In this document: piece after piece, positions 12,471 to 25,185 of the stretch | Layout of the letters: every line of letters begins with the position of its first letter | Numbering within the stretch: position 1 is the stretch's first letter | From: Aphis gossypii | Lineage: Eukaryota; Arthropoda; Insecta; Hemiptera; Aphididae | Assembly (NCBI RefSeq): GCF_020184175.1 | Contig: NC_065531.1 | Coordinates: forward strand, 27,487,213 to 27,551,212 | Direction: 5' to 3' | Length of the DNA stretch: 64,000 nt | Translations under genes and position numbers: made by a program | The notes under the pieces: model-generated | Told to the model about the DNA's origin: nothing | The model's input: the letters and a program-made list of their open reading frames with translations, nothing else | Databases searched by the model: none

Positions 12471-14441
12471 AATAAGAAAGCGAACAAAATAATACACGTG
12501 ATACAACTTTCGTTTTTTGAACGTTTTGATATTCTGTATAAAGGTTCAGGAACAAAAGTCAATATTTATTCAACGTAATAACATAAAACTACGTACTTTT
12601 TACGTGGGCGATAATACCATACATTCGTGTATGGTGAATCGTTAGCAAGATATATTAAATATAAATTATGTCTAAATGAATTAAAAAAATTAATGCATAA
12701 CAAATTGTATGTGTATATATACATTATGATATATTATAGTATATACTTTATTAACTAAAATATATTTAATAGTATAAAATATTTAGGTCCTAAGATACTT
12801 ATTGTATTATTGTCGTATCATGACTACTTTAATAATGCACTGCATTAAAACCATCAATAACATTGTAGTAAATTAATACTTTTAATAATTTAAAGAACAT
12901 AAGTTGTGTGTAAGGAATTAAAATCCATTATAGCACAATTTCGGTACAATCATTTTACTTTCAATTTCTCAGAAACTTGACCTCAAATTTCATCGATTAT
13001 TACACATTATATGTTATGACGTTTTATGAAAAAAAAAAAAAAGCACTTCGTTATTTTAATAATAACACTACCAATATATTTTGAATTGTAAATTTAAAAT
13101 TATTTTATCATTTAAAAATTATGTTTATTAATAAAATTAAACTATTCAATTATTGAGGGAGCAGGAATAATTCAAGGCAATACTTGTAATAAAAAGAAAA
13201 GTTTAACAGTTATCCTTGTCAAAGTTTCAGAGTTCAACAACATCAAAATGTATCAAATTCCAAATTCTATTTTAATGTTAATGGAATAGGTAAGCTATAG
13301 CCAAACTCTTCGTAGTTCGTACTTACTATACCAAAAATTAATGGACAAGAATCAATGATTAGTATGATTGTCCCTTGAGTGAATTTTCTTAGTTTATAAA
13401 TGGCGAAAATTTTCCCTGACACAATATATATATATACTATGATCTTTTTTCAGGGACAAATTTTGGACCCTTTCATAGCCTTCAATTTATAACAAAAACC
13501 ACAAATTCCATTAAACATACGTGGATCTTTATATTTACCCCAAAACAATTATTTTTCAATGAAATTAATAAATTGACTCAATAATTAGATTTAAAACATT
13601 GGAAAAAATAGTGATAACCTTTATGTTTATTCTTTGGTCAAATAAACAAAAAAATAAATTGATGTAATTAATAAAATTCACTGTGACACAAATTTGTAAT
13701 GGAATACTATTTTAATTAATAAATAAGACAATGATATATTTTCTTACATATTGAAGTTAAAACAAAAAAAAAAAACAAAGAAATATTATATTTTATAATA
13801 AATAATAATATAATATTAACCTCACTCATGTATATTAAATATATTTGATTTATAAAATTATCAAAATAGTGAACTGTGTATAACCTACTTATTGTATATT
13901 TAGTTGTTTTAAATTTAATATAATTTTCTTAAAAGTTAAGACTCATCTTCATAAAATATTATACGTTCTATTTCGCAATTTTTCTATTTTTATTAGATTT
14001 ATTTTATAATTATTCTTTATTCTTAATTTATAATATGAAAATTTATATGGTTATATTGTTGAAAATGTTCTTTTAAATTATTATAATATAATACAAGCTA
14101 ATTAATTTTATATTTTTATCTGAACTATATTATGTACTTATATTTATAGTTAATAGTTTTAAAATAAAAAACAAACATCTATATATGTATAGTTTTCATA
14201 ATTAGTCAAACAGACTTGTGTTTATTTTTTGTGAAAAAAAGATAGTTCGAAAATTGATTTTTATCATCTAATATTTGATTTGACCACCAAGAACAGTAAT
14301 TAGTAGCGCAGAAAAAGTTTCAGAGTATTCTCCTTTCCCGATCACTGAACTTTGTCGGCTATACCTAATTGGTCTTTAGAAGTTAAAATTGGATTAGACC
14401 AAATAACGGTTTAAATCTATTTAATGGCGTACACCTCTGTT

Positions 14442-14445
<4 letters not shown>
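12471..14445. other. AT-rich DNA, no gene seen
   Basis: A runs near 13029-13042 and 13764-13775, and a short TA array near 13426-13436. No supported gene. Confidence 0.6.

Positions 14446-14478
<33 letters not shown>
14446..14478. repeat. (TA)n microsatellite
   Basis: 33 bases of perfect TA alternation. It creates the (IY)n stretch in the spurious 67-codon minus frame at 14383-14586. Confidence 0.95.
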
Positions 14479-14481
<3 letters not shown>

Positions 14482-14689
14482 TTCAGTGTCCAATGTCCAT
14501 ACTTTTCGTAATTCTGAATTACTGAAATTGAAAAATGTGAGTAATCTAATCATTGCATAAAAACTTTTTTTTTCAAAATTGTACAAATACGTGAAGAAAA
14601 TATTTATAAAATTATTTAAATGCAGTAAAATTTAAAAAATTTATCTATATAATATTGACAATTATTTAGTTAAAAATAATAATAAAATA

Positions 14690-14760
14690 TTAGAAATTTG
14701 AAAATGTTGTACAAAGTTCGCTGCAAGTTGTTCTTAAATAATTTAAAATCGAAGAAATTT
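14690..14760 (+). repeat. Fragment of the TACAAGATTCC repeat family
   Basis: GAAATTTGAAAATGTTGTAC followed by AAAGTTCGCTGCAAGTTGTT lines up with AAATTTGAAAATGTAATACA and AGATTCCTCATAAGTAGTTC at about 40698-40737. Same orientation, about 75% similar. Short and decayed. Confidence 0.5.
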
Positions 14761-15574
14761 AATAAATGTGTTTTTATTTTATTTTTTTCAGTAATGTATC
14801 TTTGTAATTATTTTTACATGTAAAGAATACATCCATTGGATGGTTTCTGATAAGGTAAAAAGCAATACTATTCTCATGATTCTATGAACATTATATATTT
14901 GTAACACACTACATATTTGAACTTTAGGTTTTCCTATGTGGCTATGTCTAATAAATTTAATTAGTATATTCAATTTATTTTATTGAATTTAAATTCGATT
15001 TTTTTTTCTTTAAATAAACAAGATTAACTTACAAATTAAATTATGCATAGATCTTTCTTTAGTAGGTAATTCAAAATTATATATTTTTTAAATTTGATTA
15101 TAGTTTCCTTACTTATTTTTACCACTTTGATTTTATGTTATAACTTGGTGTAATTTTCACCTTCATCACATTTTTAAAAATATTTGCATTTCAATAACAT
15201 TAAATATTAAGACATTTATTTTACAATAAATTTGCAATTTTCAATGGTACTTAACACACATTCACAAATTATAAAATTAGATACTGTCGAAATATGTTTT
15301 TTTTCTTATAATTGTAAATAGTTGTTTAACAATACACATTTACAATATTAAATGCAATGGTATGTAAAATAAATACAATAAATTATCATTTAACTATACT
15401 AACATCATAATATGTAAACAAAATAACATATACTAAGTTCCTTTAAAATTAAATTTGAATACTTAATACTATTTATTTTTTTCAATATTCAAGCAAGGAA
15501 TAGAGGTACAAACAAGTGATAATAATATAATAATATTTTGACTACTGCTACTAAAAAATAAATATTCATACTAT

Positions 15575-15740
15575 AAAAATGTAGGCAAGTAAGTACTACT
15601 CTGCTGTACATTAGGTGTCAAATAAGTCTGGGTATGTTAAATTTTAATTTAATAATATATCACTGTAAACATTAAAAACGATTCTGATTTAGAATGGTCT
15701 GTTTTGAAGATATTATGCATTTTTAATATAGCTATTACAA
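15575..15740 (+). repeat. Fragment of the aphid-type CGATTCTGA repeat family
   Basis: Contains TACATTAGGTGTCAAATAAG followed by AAAAACGATTCTGATTTAGA (15675-15694) and TGGTCTGTTTTG. The order matches the head of the repeat copies near 24851 and 29211: a CGATTCTG word, then a GTCTGT word. The assignment to a common aphid repeat is from memory. Confidence 0.5.
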
Positions 15741-15826
15741 CTATTAGTAAATTATTTTACTAAAAAAATAAAATGGATTTTATTGATTATTGGATTTGCT
15801 TTAAAATCCACTATTTCCTCATATAA

Positions 15827-15847
15827 TATATATATATATATATATAT
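15827..15847. repeat. (TA)n microsatellite
   Basis: 21 bases of TA alternation. Confidence 0.9.
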
Positions 15848-16440
15848 TTGTTTTTGTTATTCCTAATTATAAAGTTTTTTACTGCCCTAAATGTGTTAAC
15901 AGGCACAAAAATAACACATAATTGTAAAATTAATACATTCATCACTTCGCACAGAATAGGATAAATAGAAGACACTATAATCATATAATTATAAATACAA
16001 ATATTACTTCAATATTAATATATATATATTTATAGATATTTCATTAAGTACTATTCAACAACTATTCTATAGAGGAACTTAACTGTCAATGATTTATCTT
16101 GTTTTGAATAGTTAATGTAGTCATATTATATTTCTTACTGTTGTTATGACGAGTCTTCAGTTACAATTTATTGTATACTAGAATAAAAATGGTTTGAAAA
16201 CAACTCTAGAAAAAAGTTTAAAATCACATTAATCAATATTTAAATATATTATATTATATTTAAATAATTTAAAAACTATATTTTCTTTTTACTGATAATA
16301 ATAACGAGTACCTATCATATAACATTTATAAATAAATCTATCATAATTTATAGCCGTATACATTTAGTAACTAGTATAATAGTTTTAATATATTATACAC
16401 GTGACGTGCATATTTAGTTATAATTACTAAATTTAAGTCT
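15848..16440. other. AT-rich DNA, no gene seen
   Basis: No supported feature. Confidence 0.6.
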
Positions 16441-17345
16441 TATAATAATATCCGTCATGGTGCGCAAAATTAAATGATCAACTTAGACAGATTATTTGTC
16501 TTAGAGAAACGTTTATACTTAGACGAGACCAACGGCGAGCTTAATCTGGCCATTGTACATTCCCATTTGTGTCGTAATGATTTTCTGTGCTATTCAAACA
16601 TTCAAAAGACCTTTCAAGACATGTTGTTAATGACGACCACCGCCGCTCTACATAATTATCTTTGGCCCGTCTCACCGGCAGGATATGTAGCAATATTGTT
16701 GTGTTCAGCAGTTCTCCCGTCGGACAATATAAACTATTCACGACGTTGAGGCAAACACAAAATACAAATATTATAAATGAATGAAGAGAACAAAATCATG
16801 TACACGTTTACCTAAATTCCTTTAGTTTCCCCACGCACATACGCGCATAGGTACATACTATTTCCACGTTATATGTATCTCGCCGTACAACATAATTTAT
16901 TCACGAGAGTTTTGAGCTACTATTACAGTGTTGTATATGACGTGCATGATGGAGACATGCAAATAAGTACTACCGAAATGCTTTCATCGCCATTTCAGCA
17001 CTGCGGATGAGTGCCACCCACGGTGAGATAAAACCTGATCTAACTGTAATATCACGCAAATGAACTATTTAACCATATTATCCAGTTTCTATCAATATGT
17101 AATTTCTGAAGGAGAAAAACATCAATGCCTTTTAAATTATTGTTTATTATACTTTCAATTTTGCTAAGCGCATAATGGCTTTACCGTGTTCTTCGTACGT
17201 CCACGAACATTTTTATATTTTACACATCCAATATTCTATGTACCCACTCATACCCAACCACCCCATTATGGTCGATAGAAGTAGGTATTGTTCGACAAGA
17301 GTGCTTTCATTGAAAACACATCATTTACAGGTCTACTGAAAATTT
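16441..17345. other. Largest GC-elevated island
   Basis: About 900 bp of higher GC with frequent CpG. A 91-codon plus frame (16474-16749, with an internal peptide FLCYSNIQKTFQDMLL) and a 66-codon minus frame (16741-16541) overlap almost completely, so at most one can be real. On the minus strand CCTGCCG is followed by GTGAGA at about 16674, a donor-like site; on the plus strand CATTTCAG near 16998 and CCCACG before GTGAGA at 17020 could bound a 24-nt exon. None of this is proof. The island is a good candidate for a conserved element. Confidence 0.35.
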
Positions 17346-20130
17346 TATTTTTAACTGTATAACACTATGTGATCGGCGTATATTATTATATTATGGCATT
17401 GTAAGTGTACTATATTATGTGCTTAGATCAAATAGAATTATTTGGCGAAGAATTGATAGGTATACTTAAGATTATTCGTAATCTATACGAAGTATAAATA
17501 AAAATATATATCATCTATTGGCCAATAATTTTAAAACAAAAAATTCTAAGACCAGTAAAATTTAGTAAAAAGGTTTTCCTAAAATCAATCATATAATATG
17601 GTTATCTCTATTAATATTTATAGAGGCGCTAAAAGATGTTTTTTATTATTTTTAATCCACATTAATTAGCCATTTGCTGTTACAGTAAAATATTTTTAGC
17701 TAATATCTAAAGCATTAAATGACATCAATTATGTAATATATTAAAATAAAACATTTAAAATGTATTTAAATTAATTTAAATAGATATAAAATATATTTTG
17801 AATATGCTTAAAGAAGATGCGTACATCTTTATTGTATCCAGACTCAAGATCAAGTGAAGAATACATCATTTAATCAATTAATTAATGTAAATAAATTATA
17901 ATTATTAAATTGTGGTGTTGAAATATTAATTTCGACGATTTTATTTTAATGAGACATTCTAATCAATAATCATAGGGCTAAAAATTAATTATAATAATTA
18001 AAATAATATCCCTAAATATTATTCAAAAACCTAGTTTTTCATGTTTAAACATAACAAATATTAAAACCAATAACTGCAATTTCAATATTTTAAAGAATCA
18101 TAAAAAAAATTCAATTATTTATTATGAATTTAACTAATTTAAGAATGGTACACTATATCTTGTAATCTGTGTTACAGCTAACGTATATAACACAATAATA
18201 TCACTATAGGTATGGTTTTGTTAATAGAGGATTTAATGATATAATTTTTACACCTGTAACCGGACTACATCCTATGTAATTTGTTGGTACAAAATACAAT
18301 CACCACTGATTCCTCGCCAATTTTCTTCCTCTTGGACTCTTTTATTGTTTATACGGACGTATAAATGTGAAATGGTTCTCATTTCTTAAATGACATCTGA
18401 GAGGGTTTATCGTTGCCTGCAAATACAGGTGGTTTGGAAATAGGTTTCTCAACGAAGATAATTGGAGTTGATGGGTTTAGGATTTTCTTCTCTAATACTT
18501 ATGAGCATTAAAATTGTTTATTTTTTCTAAACGTATTGCAAACAGATTTTAACAGTTTAAGAACGTATTCATTTGGAAAATGTATTACTTTAGTTGGTAA
18601 TGACTTATTTCTTTGAAAATAATAGCAAACTAATTTATTTATTTTTGATAATATAAACGTATTCATTACTTTTACAAATAAGAAATAATTCTAGAAATGC
18701 TGAAATTAAAAATGTAGGTAAAAACATATCATATTCAAATTATATACTGAATAATAAATAAAACAACATAAAAAAAAATTTTAAAAATGAATATAATAAT
18801 AAGATACTTAATATATTGAATTATGGATTTTTTTTTTACAGATATTTATATTAAATTAATATAGAAAAGATTTACTTACTGTAATAAATACAGTAAGTAA
18901 ATGAGTTGACATTTTTTTTTTTAAACTAAGCTAGCCTATGTGAGTGAACGCATTCACAATACTACTTCCTAAAATTATAGTTGTAAACTTAGACCGTTAT
19001 TATGTTTATATTTTAAAATAATATTGATAATGTATTTATAAAACTCAATCATTTTATATTCAATTAGTATTCTATTTAAATAATAATTATTATACTCAAA
19101 TTTATATTTAACTTTTTAAAACAATTAAATTCAATATTTACTATATAATTATTATTTAATTTTTTATAACATTGACTTCTCATTAGAATAAAATAAACCA
19201 ATTATTTTTCAATTAATATATCTATACGATGTAACTACACTTGAATTACAATATTACTTATTCAATATTCCAGCCTAAACTTAAACTTAACACGTCAATA
19301 TACAATTATTTATACAATTCAACGTTTTTACTTGTATATTATCAATCATCAACTAGGTACTTTATTTAAATTGATTTTCATAATGACATATAAATAGGAT
19401 TTTTCGTTTTATAATATCTAAAAAGAAATAATAAACAACCCAATAATTTTAAAGTATTCTGAAATCACAATTGACTAAGTTATTTAACTTTTAAAAACGT
19501 ATGTTTAACGTGTATTTACAAAATATATAATTTAACTGTTAATACAAATATATTAACACATTACACGCCATACTAAGAAATTAAGAAATTTATAATTGAT
19601 ATCTGATAAATATTCCATGAAATGTGTGTCAGTTCACAACAAAAATGTTTTGTTTTTAAATTAAACAAGATTATACTTTATAAGTAGGTATGTATAAAAT
19701 ATATACTCACATAAAATAAAGAATAGCATAACTAAAATTTACGAAATAGAGAAAAAGATATTATGTTATTTTTTTTTTGACTACGTAACAAATAAAACGT
19801 ATTATTATCAAATTTACGATAAACCTAATATAATTATTAAATTATCTAGTGCCATAAGACCGATCATTTTTTATCAATCGATAGCTAAAATTAGGTACCT
19901 ATAATAAAAATTTATCATTCGTAGTGTAAAAATTAATAATACCATTAATTAATATGTAATGTACGTATAATTGATTTTAAAAAACTTTCATAAATAAATT
20001 GTTTTGTAAGCATAAATATAATTGAACAGCTGACGTATTCTATACAATATAGTTAATATACAGTTAAAACTTCTCTAAAACACAGAAACACATATTATAT
20101 TATACTTTACACTGCTCACTAGTAAATTAA
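17346..20130. other. AT-rich DNA, no gene seen
   Basis: Only the perfect hairpin at 18871-18901 stands out. A somewhat richer patch at 18240-18490 has no open frame. Confidence 0.55.
18871..18901. repeat. Perfect 13-bp inverted repeat (hairpin)
   Basis: The arm TTTACTTACTGTA (18871-18883) is followed by a 5-base loop and its exact reverse complement (18889-18901). The stem is longer than chance easily gives. There is no trailing T run that would make it a terminator, and it is too short for a microRNA precursor. Confidence 0.85.
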
Positions 20131-20800
20131 ATTATATAGATCCCAGCTTTTTCCCTTTGCACGTTTGTACAAGTAATAATTGACTTTTGCATTTTTAGCT
20201 TTCCCACCCCTTTTTATGTGAAGCCCTCAGTACCATAATGTTTTACGCACAAAGTAATCATAGTAGTAATAGTCACCCTAGGCAATACAAAATTGATGAA
20301 AATAACATTCTTTGGTGAGCTGGTGAATGTTAGGTGAGAGTGGGTAGCGTTTGGGTGTAGTGGTAGTGATGGTGATGGCCATGGCTATGTTGGTGGTGGT
20401 GGGGGTCCAAGGGATGATCATTTACCGTTTTGCTACTATATCTACTGCTACCCCGTTTCCAATCAACGTTTTCAGATAGGGCGCATTACATTGTAAGGTT
20501 AACGAGAAATAACGACGCAGTTATATTATAGACATTACAACCAAAGGTCTATTGTTACGGTAATAGAGTACCCAGCCGGGATCGATTTAATGCGCCGTTT
20601 CAAATTTAAGTTTTCATTCGAATGCTCTAAGTCTAACACTGTCTTGACGTGGAAATCCAGTAATTATTACTCGTTAGAACTATGTTGCGCGTATCATAAA
20701 TAGACACTGATTCTTTAGTGCGACTACAATGCATGCCAGCATGTTCTAATATACGTGCACAGGTACACAAAGGTATTATACATGCAAGGAACGGAAATAA
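20131..20800. other. GC-elevated island with a GGTGGT/GATGGT tract
   Basis: Unusually G-rich on the plus strand at about 20333-20410, with GTAGTGGTAGTGATGGTGAT, GGCCATGGC and TGGTGGTGGTGGGGG. Read on the minus strand this gives a histidine-rich frame of about 51 codons (HHHQHSHGHHHHYHY) ending in TAA. The histidines follow directly from the simple repeat, and no acceptor-like AG lies just upstream, so coding is doubtful. The rest of the island has no open frame of note. Confidence 0.4.
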
Positions 20801-22183
20801 TTTTAGGATATTAATCATTCACTATTAAAGCTTAAATACACATATTTAAAATGTCTATGTTATTGAAATCGCATAGCAAAAAAGGTTTATATTATGATAT
20901 ATAATATTATAATCAATAAAGTATCAGTAATGACTTTTTTAATCTACTAATTGAATTTTACAATTCATCCAGTAGGTATTACTTTATTTGACTACTTAAA
21001 AATTACTTTTTTTTTTAATTTCCAAATGAATACTCGTACGTATGAAAAGCATCAAAATAATCTAACTCATTATTTTAATACAATTTATTTCAGAGGATGA
21101 AAGATTAAGGCTATTCTACAAACAAACGGTCGATATTCTATTAATTAAAATGTAAGACTAATTAATTTAAATATGTTCTAAATTAAATATTTACATCTAT
21201 ATGGTGCAAATTTGGTAAGGTAATAAATTTATTTATATTGTTGTACTTACTGATAACAATGTGTATTTTAAACATTTCCTAATTTAAAACCATCAAAATA
21301 AACCACATGAATATTAGAGATTTCTAATATTCAAAAGTTTAATTTACTTTTTATTGGTATTAAAAATTACTATTAAGTGACCGAGCATTATATATTTTAT
21401 GAATAAATGTATGTTATACTATACTGTTATAGTATAATCATTCAATTGGAATCAACATAATAAAAAATATTCCAATTTTTTTAATGTTATTTTTTTTTTC
21501 ATTGCTTATACAATAGATACCTAATTTTTTCGAAAAATCAACGTACTTAAATTGGTTTATGATATAGCTTTTAACTAAAAGAAATTTATTTATAGTATTT
21601 TAATTCTTTAATTTTTTCCTTTTAATTTCCCTTAAAATTGTCTCTCCAGTAGTAAGTATTTTCAACCTACGATTAATAAAATTATTTTGCCAATAATTAA
21701 TATTTTTTAAATAAACACGTAACCGATCGCATTGTGGTCGTAAAAAATGATCTCCATAAAAAATAACTTAAACATTATGAAATAAAACATTGTCTTTGAA
21801 ATATTTTCATTAACAACAATTAACGTATGGTAGGTATATTATATTATAATATGAATTACAAATAAATAATATTAGGTTCGATTATTCTAATTATGTAGTT
21901 TTATATAAAATAATAATAATTTAAAGTTAATTTTCTTCGTTTCAAACGATTATGAGCAAAATCATTAAATTATTATCTAAAAACTGCACTCGATATTCTA
22001 TTTAAAACTAATCGTGTTTTTTTAAAAATACATATTTTAATTTACTAAAACGAATGAAAATAATTTTAAATTAGTTTCTTAAAACTCAAATTTTCATCTA
22101 ATTTTAAATTTACTATTGAATTTATTGTAAATACAAACAACTATCTGTCACACATTATATCTCAGGTAAATAATATTTTATGG
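20801..22183. other. AT-rich DNA, no gene seen
   Basis: No supported gene or repeat. Confidence 0.6.
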
Positions 22184-22186
22184 CTA

Positions 22187-22588
22187 TTGTATTTGCTTCA
22201 ATAGTTTCTGACTTATTTCAGTGAATAATAATTCAATTATGGGTCTTGAGCAGCCAACAATGACATAGGAGTGTAGTTCAGCAGATGGGGTCCCGCAACC
22301 ATTATGTAAATCCCGTTCTAATAGAAACACTATAATAGGCTTTGTCATATAAATTGGCATTTTCACTCTGTCGACTTTGGATAGACTGCCGAGAAAAGTT
22401 AAGACTCTACAATCAAGATCCATAAAAAAAATGTATATGATTTTATAATATATATATAAATACACTGCACTCACATAAATACTTACTTGCTTGTGTATAT
22501 ATTGTGTAATATACTGTAATACTGTAATATGTTTAAAGTCACCGATTATTATTATTAATTTTGACAATAAAAATATTCTTAAAGACAT
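22187..22588 (-). pseudogene. 134-codon open frame, possibly partly coding-derived
   Basis: This is the longest ATG-started frame in the window (134 codons). The first 55 codons are low-complexity I/Y/K typical of AT-rich noise. The rest (about 22187-22425) has a more protein-like mix, for example DLHNGCGTPSAELHSYVIVG, in a locally richer patch. No family is recognised. A frame of this length could arise by chance about once in several windows of this composition, so it is listed as a doubtful coding remnant, possibly transposon-derived. Confidence 0.2.
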
Positions 22589-23509
22589 TTCATTATTAAT
22601 TAAACTATCAGTTAATAATTATTTTAATATATTATATACAATGTTTACTAATATTTAATGGAATAATTATTAAACTCAAGCTGTTGAGTTATTATTAATT
22701 TAAAACTATAAGATCGTTAAATATGAAATAAAAAACAAAAAAGACTTACACTGAAAATAATTTCTTATTATTTTTAAGAAAAATATCTTATAGATATAAA
22801 AGAATAAATTAAAACATAGAATAGAATTTTCAAATGTGTTTTTCTTTTAGATAATACGCTTACCCAATTTCATCATATTGTACTTACACTTTCTAACTAG
22901 TAGGTATCTCAATTTGACAATGTATAGACAATTCTAAGAAAATGATACTTTAAGAATGATATGTTTATTTTATTTTTTTAAGAAAAATAAAATAAAATAA
23001 AACACGAGTTCAAAGGATAAATTATGTATTTATTTATAATTTCTTAATAAAAGAAACTTAAAATGTTCATTGACTAGAAATTTTTTATTTGAATTTCAAT
23101 TAAATTTATGTATATTAAGTCTCGAATATTACTTATTTTAAATATTTGGATTAGTATCAACTCAAACAATGTATTTTAGAATAATTACATTATAGGTACT
23201 ATTAAGTATATATTGCATATTACACTTGGTAATTATTAAATTATTAAATTATTCATACAATTTAAAAATAATTCACAGTTTTATTTTGAAAATTTAAGTA
23301 AAAATTCAAAGTTTTTATTTTATTAATTATATGATATTTTCATAAAATTATAATTTATTGTAATTAATTATGTAAACATAAATTTATACAAAAAATGATT
23401 TTTAGTGAGTAATGATAGTACATGTTAGCATCTATTTTTAATATATTTATAATATGACAATAGTTAGTATCATTGAAAGCGTAGGTTAGACTTACATAAT
23501 ATGATTTAG
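22589..23509. other. AT-rich DNA, no gene seen
   Basis: No supported feature. Confidence 0.6.
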
Positions 23510-23782
23510 TCAGTTCCGCTGTGTAACTATAGATCCCAAGAATCCTATATCTCCAACTGATAATCGATAACTCAACACGTCATACCGGGGCTCTTTAAGC
23601 CCATCCCAAGTTCCTCCATTATTAAATCTTCTATTACTCTAGGTTTGTGTCTTACCAGCTATATTATGAGTAACCCTTTGGACCGAGTTCACAACTTCCT
23701 GATCAGAAAACCGAGGAGTTATGTCATATACATCACCTTCGTTTACGTCGCTAGTACGATGACCATTATAGATAAAAACAAC
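23510..23782 (-). pseudogene. Coding-like segment with one internal TAG, or a 126-nt exon
   Basis: Between TGA codons at 23785-23783 and 23512-23510 the minus strand reads 90 codons with one in-frame TAG at 23641-23639. Amino-acid texture is protein-like on both sides (VNEGDVYDITPRFSDQEVV before; GTWDGLKEPRYDV and LSVGDIGFLGS after). The first part is also bounded by consensus splice signals: a T9-GAG acceptor ending at 23782 and a GTAAGA donor starting at 23655, defining an exon 23656-23781 of exactly 42 codons. The same frame remains protein-like beyond the donor, which favours a single decayed open frame instead. The protein is not recognised; a gene exon, a transposon or an old integrated viral sequence are all possible. 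Confidence 0.5.
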
Positions 23783-23785
23783 TCA

Positions 23786-24650
23786 AAAAAAAACCTAACC
23801 TAAATGTATATTCATCAACCAATTTGGAGACATAATTAAATAAAATATTGTTGAATTTGAACAATCCATCTTGATACTTAGACCTCACGTAGTATATTAT
23901 TATAGTTCATAATTAATAATGGCATCAGATAGTGTTTTTTTGTTTTCTATTTCTCAATCGTATTACTTAGGCATTTGAAATCGTTTAAATGGAACTAAAA
24001 TTAAAATCCAATACAACAGCTTCCGCTGATTTAACATTTGTCTGATGTCCGAATGCCTTGCAGTATATCATGGTACAAAATAACACAGGATTTAATAAAC
24101 TTTAACGTCTTCCATACTTCATTTAAAATCATCACTAATCAGCATTTTAATCAGTACATGTCTACTTGTTTATTTTTACGGTGCTTCGGCTGCAGAATTT
24201 ACTAGTAAATTAGTAAGATTCGTGATGGTATTGATAAGAGTATATTACGCCCCTTAAAATAGTAGGTACGCAATCGAACAGCAATTTAGTTTTATTGAGA
24301 TGTATTGAAACGCCTTACATTAACGTAACACGTTACTAAATATACGTAATTTTAGCGGAGCGTATGATGTGGCAGAAGTTAAAGATAGGACTGGACGTCA
24401 TCAAAAAACAACTTTATAAATGTGTTGATGATAACTCGTTTAAACACTAATTCAGAAGTACAAATTACAGTTTTTATAATAATGATAACTTAAAGTGGTA
24501 AAAATAATAAAACTTACTTGGACAAAATGTTATGAGTAACTTTATTTATGAAAAATAAAAAAATAAGATAATTATAACTATTAAATTATACATTCATTTT
24601 TCAATAATTAAAGATGGATTTAGATAAAATTTCTTTATTGTTACTCTCTA
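23786..24650. other. Mixed DNA, no gene seen
   Basis: A moderately richer stretch at 24000-24420 contains only short frames (about 30 codons near 24355-24420). Confidence 0.5.
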
Positions 24651-24679
24651 CGAGTGAGATACAACTACAAGAATAACAA

Positions 24680-25185
24680 AACTTTATGTGTCACGACAAA
24701 CGATACAAAAATTGTACTATATTAATATAAAACAAGTCAGCGCATTTCGGTGGTGGATGTTTGTCCATTGTCCCTTTGGTCCTCGGACAGAATAGCGTAA
24801 TTTTACTGTAGGTATTCGATTTGAATGCAATGATTGCGTTCGATAAAAAACGATTCTGAGCGGACGAGAGGATCATTTTTATTTAATTTTATTCGTTTCT
24901 ATGGTGATAAACAAAGCCGTAATTAGTCGTCCGTAATTATTTAATACTACAAAATCGTGTTATTGTACGTTTTTTTCTCTTTTATTCGCTTTTATTTCGA
25001 GTATCGTTTCGAAAATCCAAAAATGACCTCTTTAAAGTACTAGCTCAAAAACATAACCTTTCAGAAGATATGCTACACTTGTACTTTTGAGCAATTTTAG
25101 GAGGAGAAAAAGTGTTTATAAAATAAAAAACAAAAAAAACATTATTGTAAAACCAATACATTACTCACTCCACTCAGAATCTAAA
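24680..25185. repeat. Aphid-type repeat with inverted CGATTCTGAGCGG ends
   Basis: AAAAAACGATTCTGAGCGGA at about 24846-24865 faces an inverted CTCCACTCAGAATCT at about 25169-25183, enclosing about 330 bp. To the left, TGCAATGATTGCGTTCGATA and, on the minus strand, the peptide MDKHPPPKCADLF belong to the same richer block. I recall these words as part of a very common aphid repeat. The 61-codon minus frame (24691-24876) is a by-product of the repeat. The type is probably a non-autonomous DNA element, but this is not shown. Confidence 0.55.

Noticed and set aside
14383..14586. 67-codon minus frame
   Set aside because: It runs through a TA microsatellite and is an artefact of it.
16998..17025. 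24-nt microexon between CATTTCAG and GTGAGA
   Set aside because: Splice-like words of this strength are expected by chance in 64 kb, and nothing else supports it.
20333..20500. Histidine-rich minus-strand exon
   Set aside because: The histidines come from a GGTGGT/GATGGT simple repeat and there is no nearby acceptor.
23792..23804. Interstitial telomere (TTAGG)n
   Set aside because: Only two units; trivial by chance.
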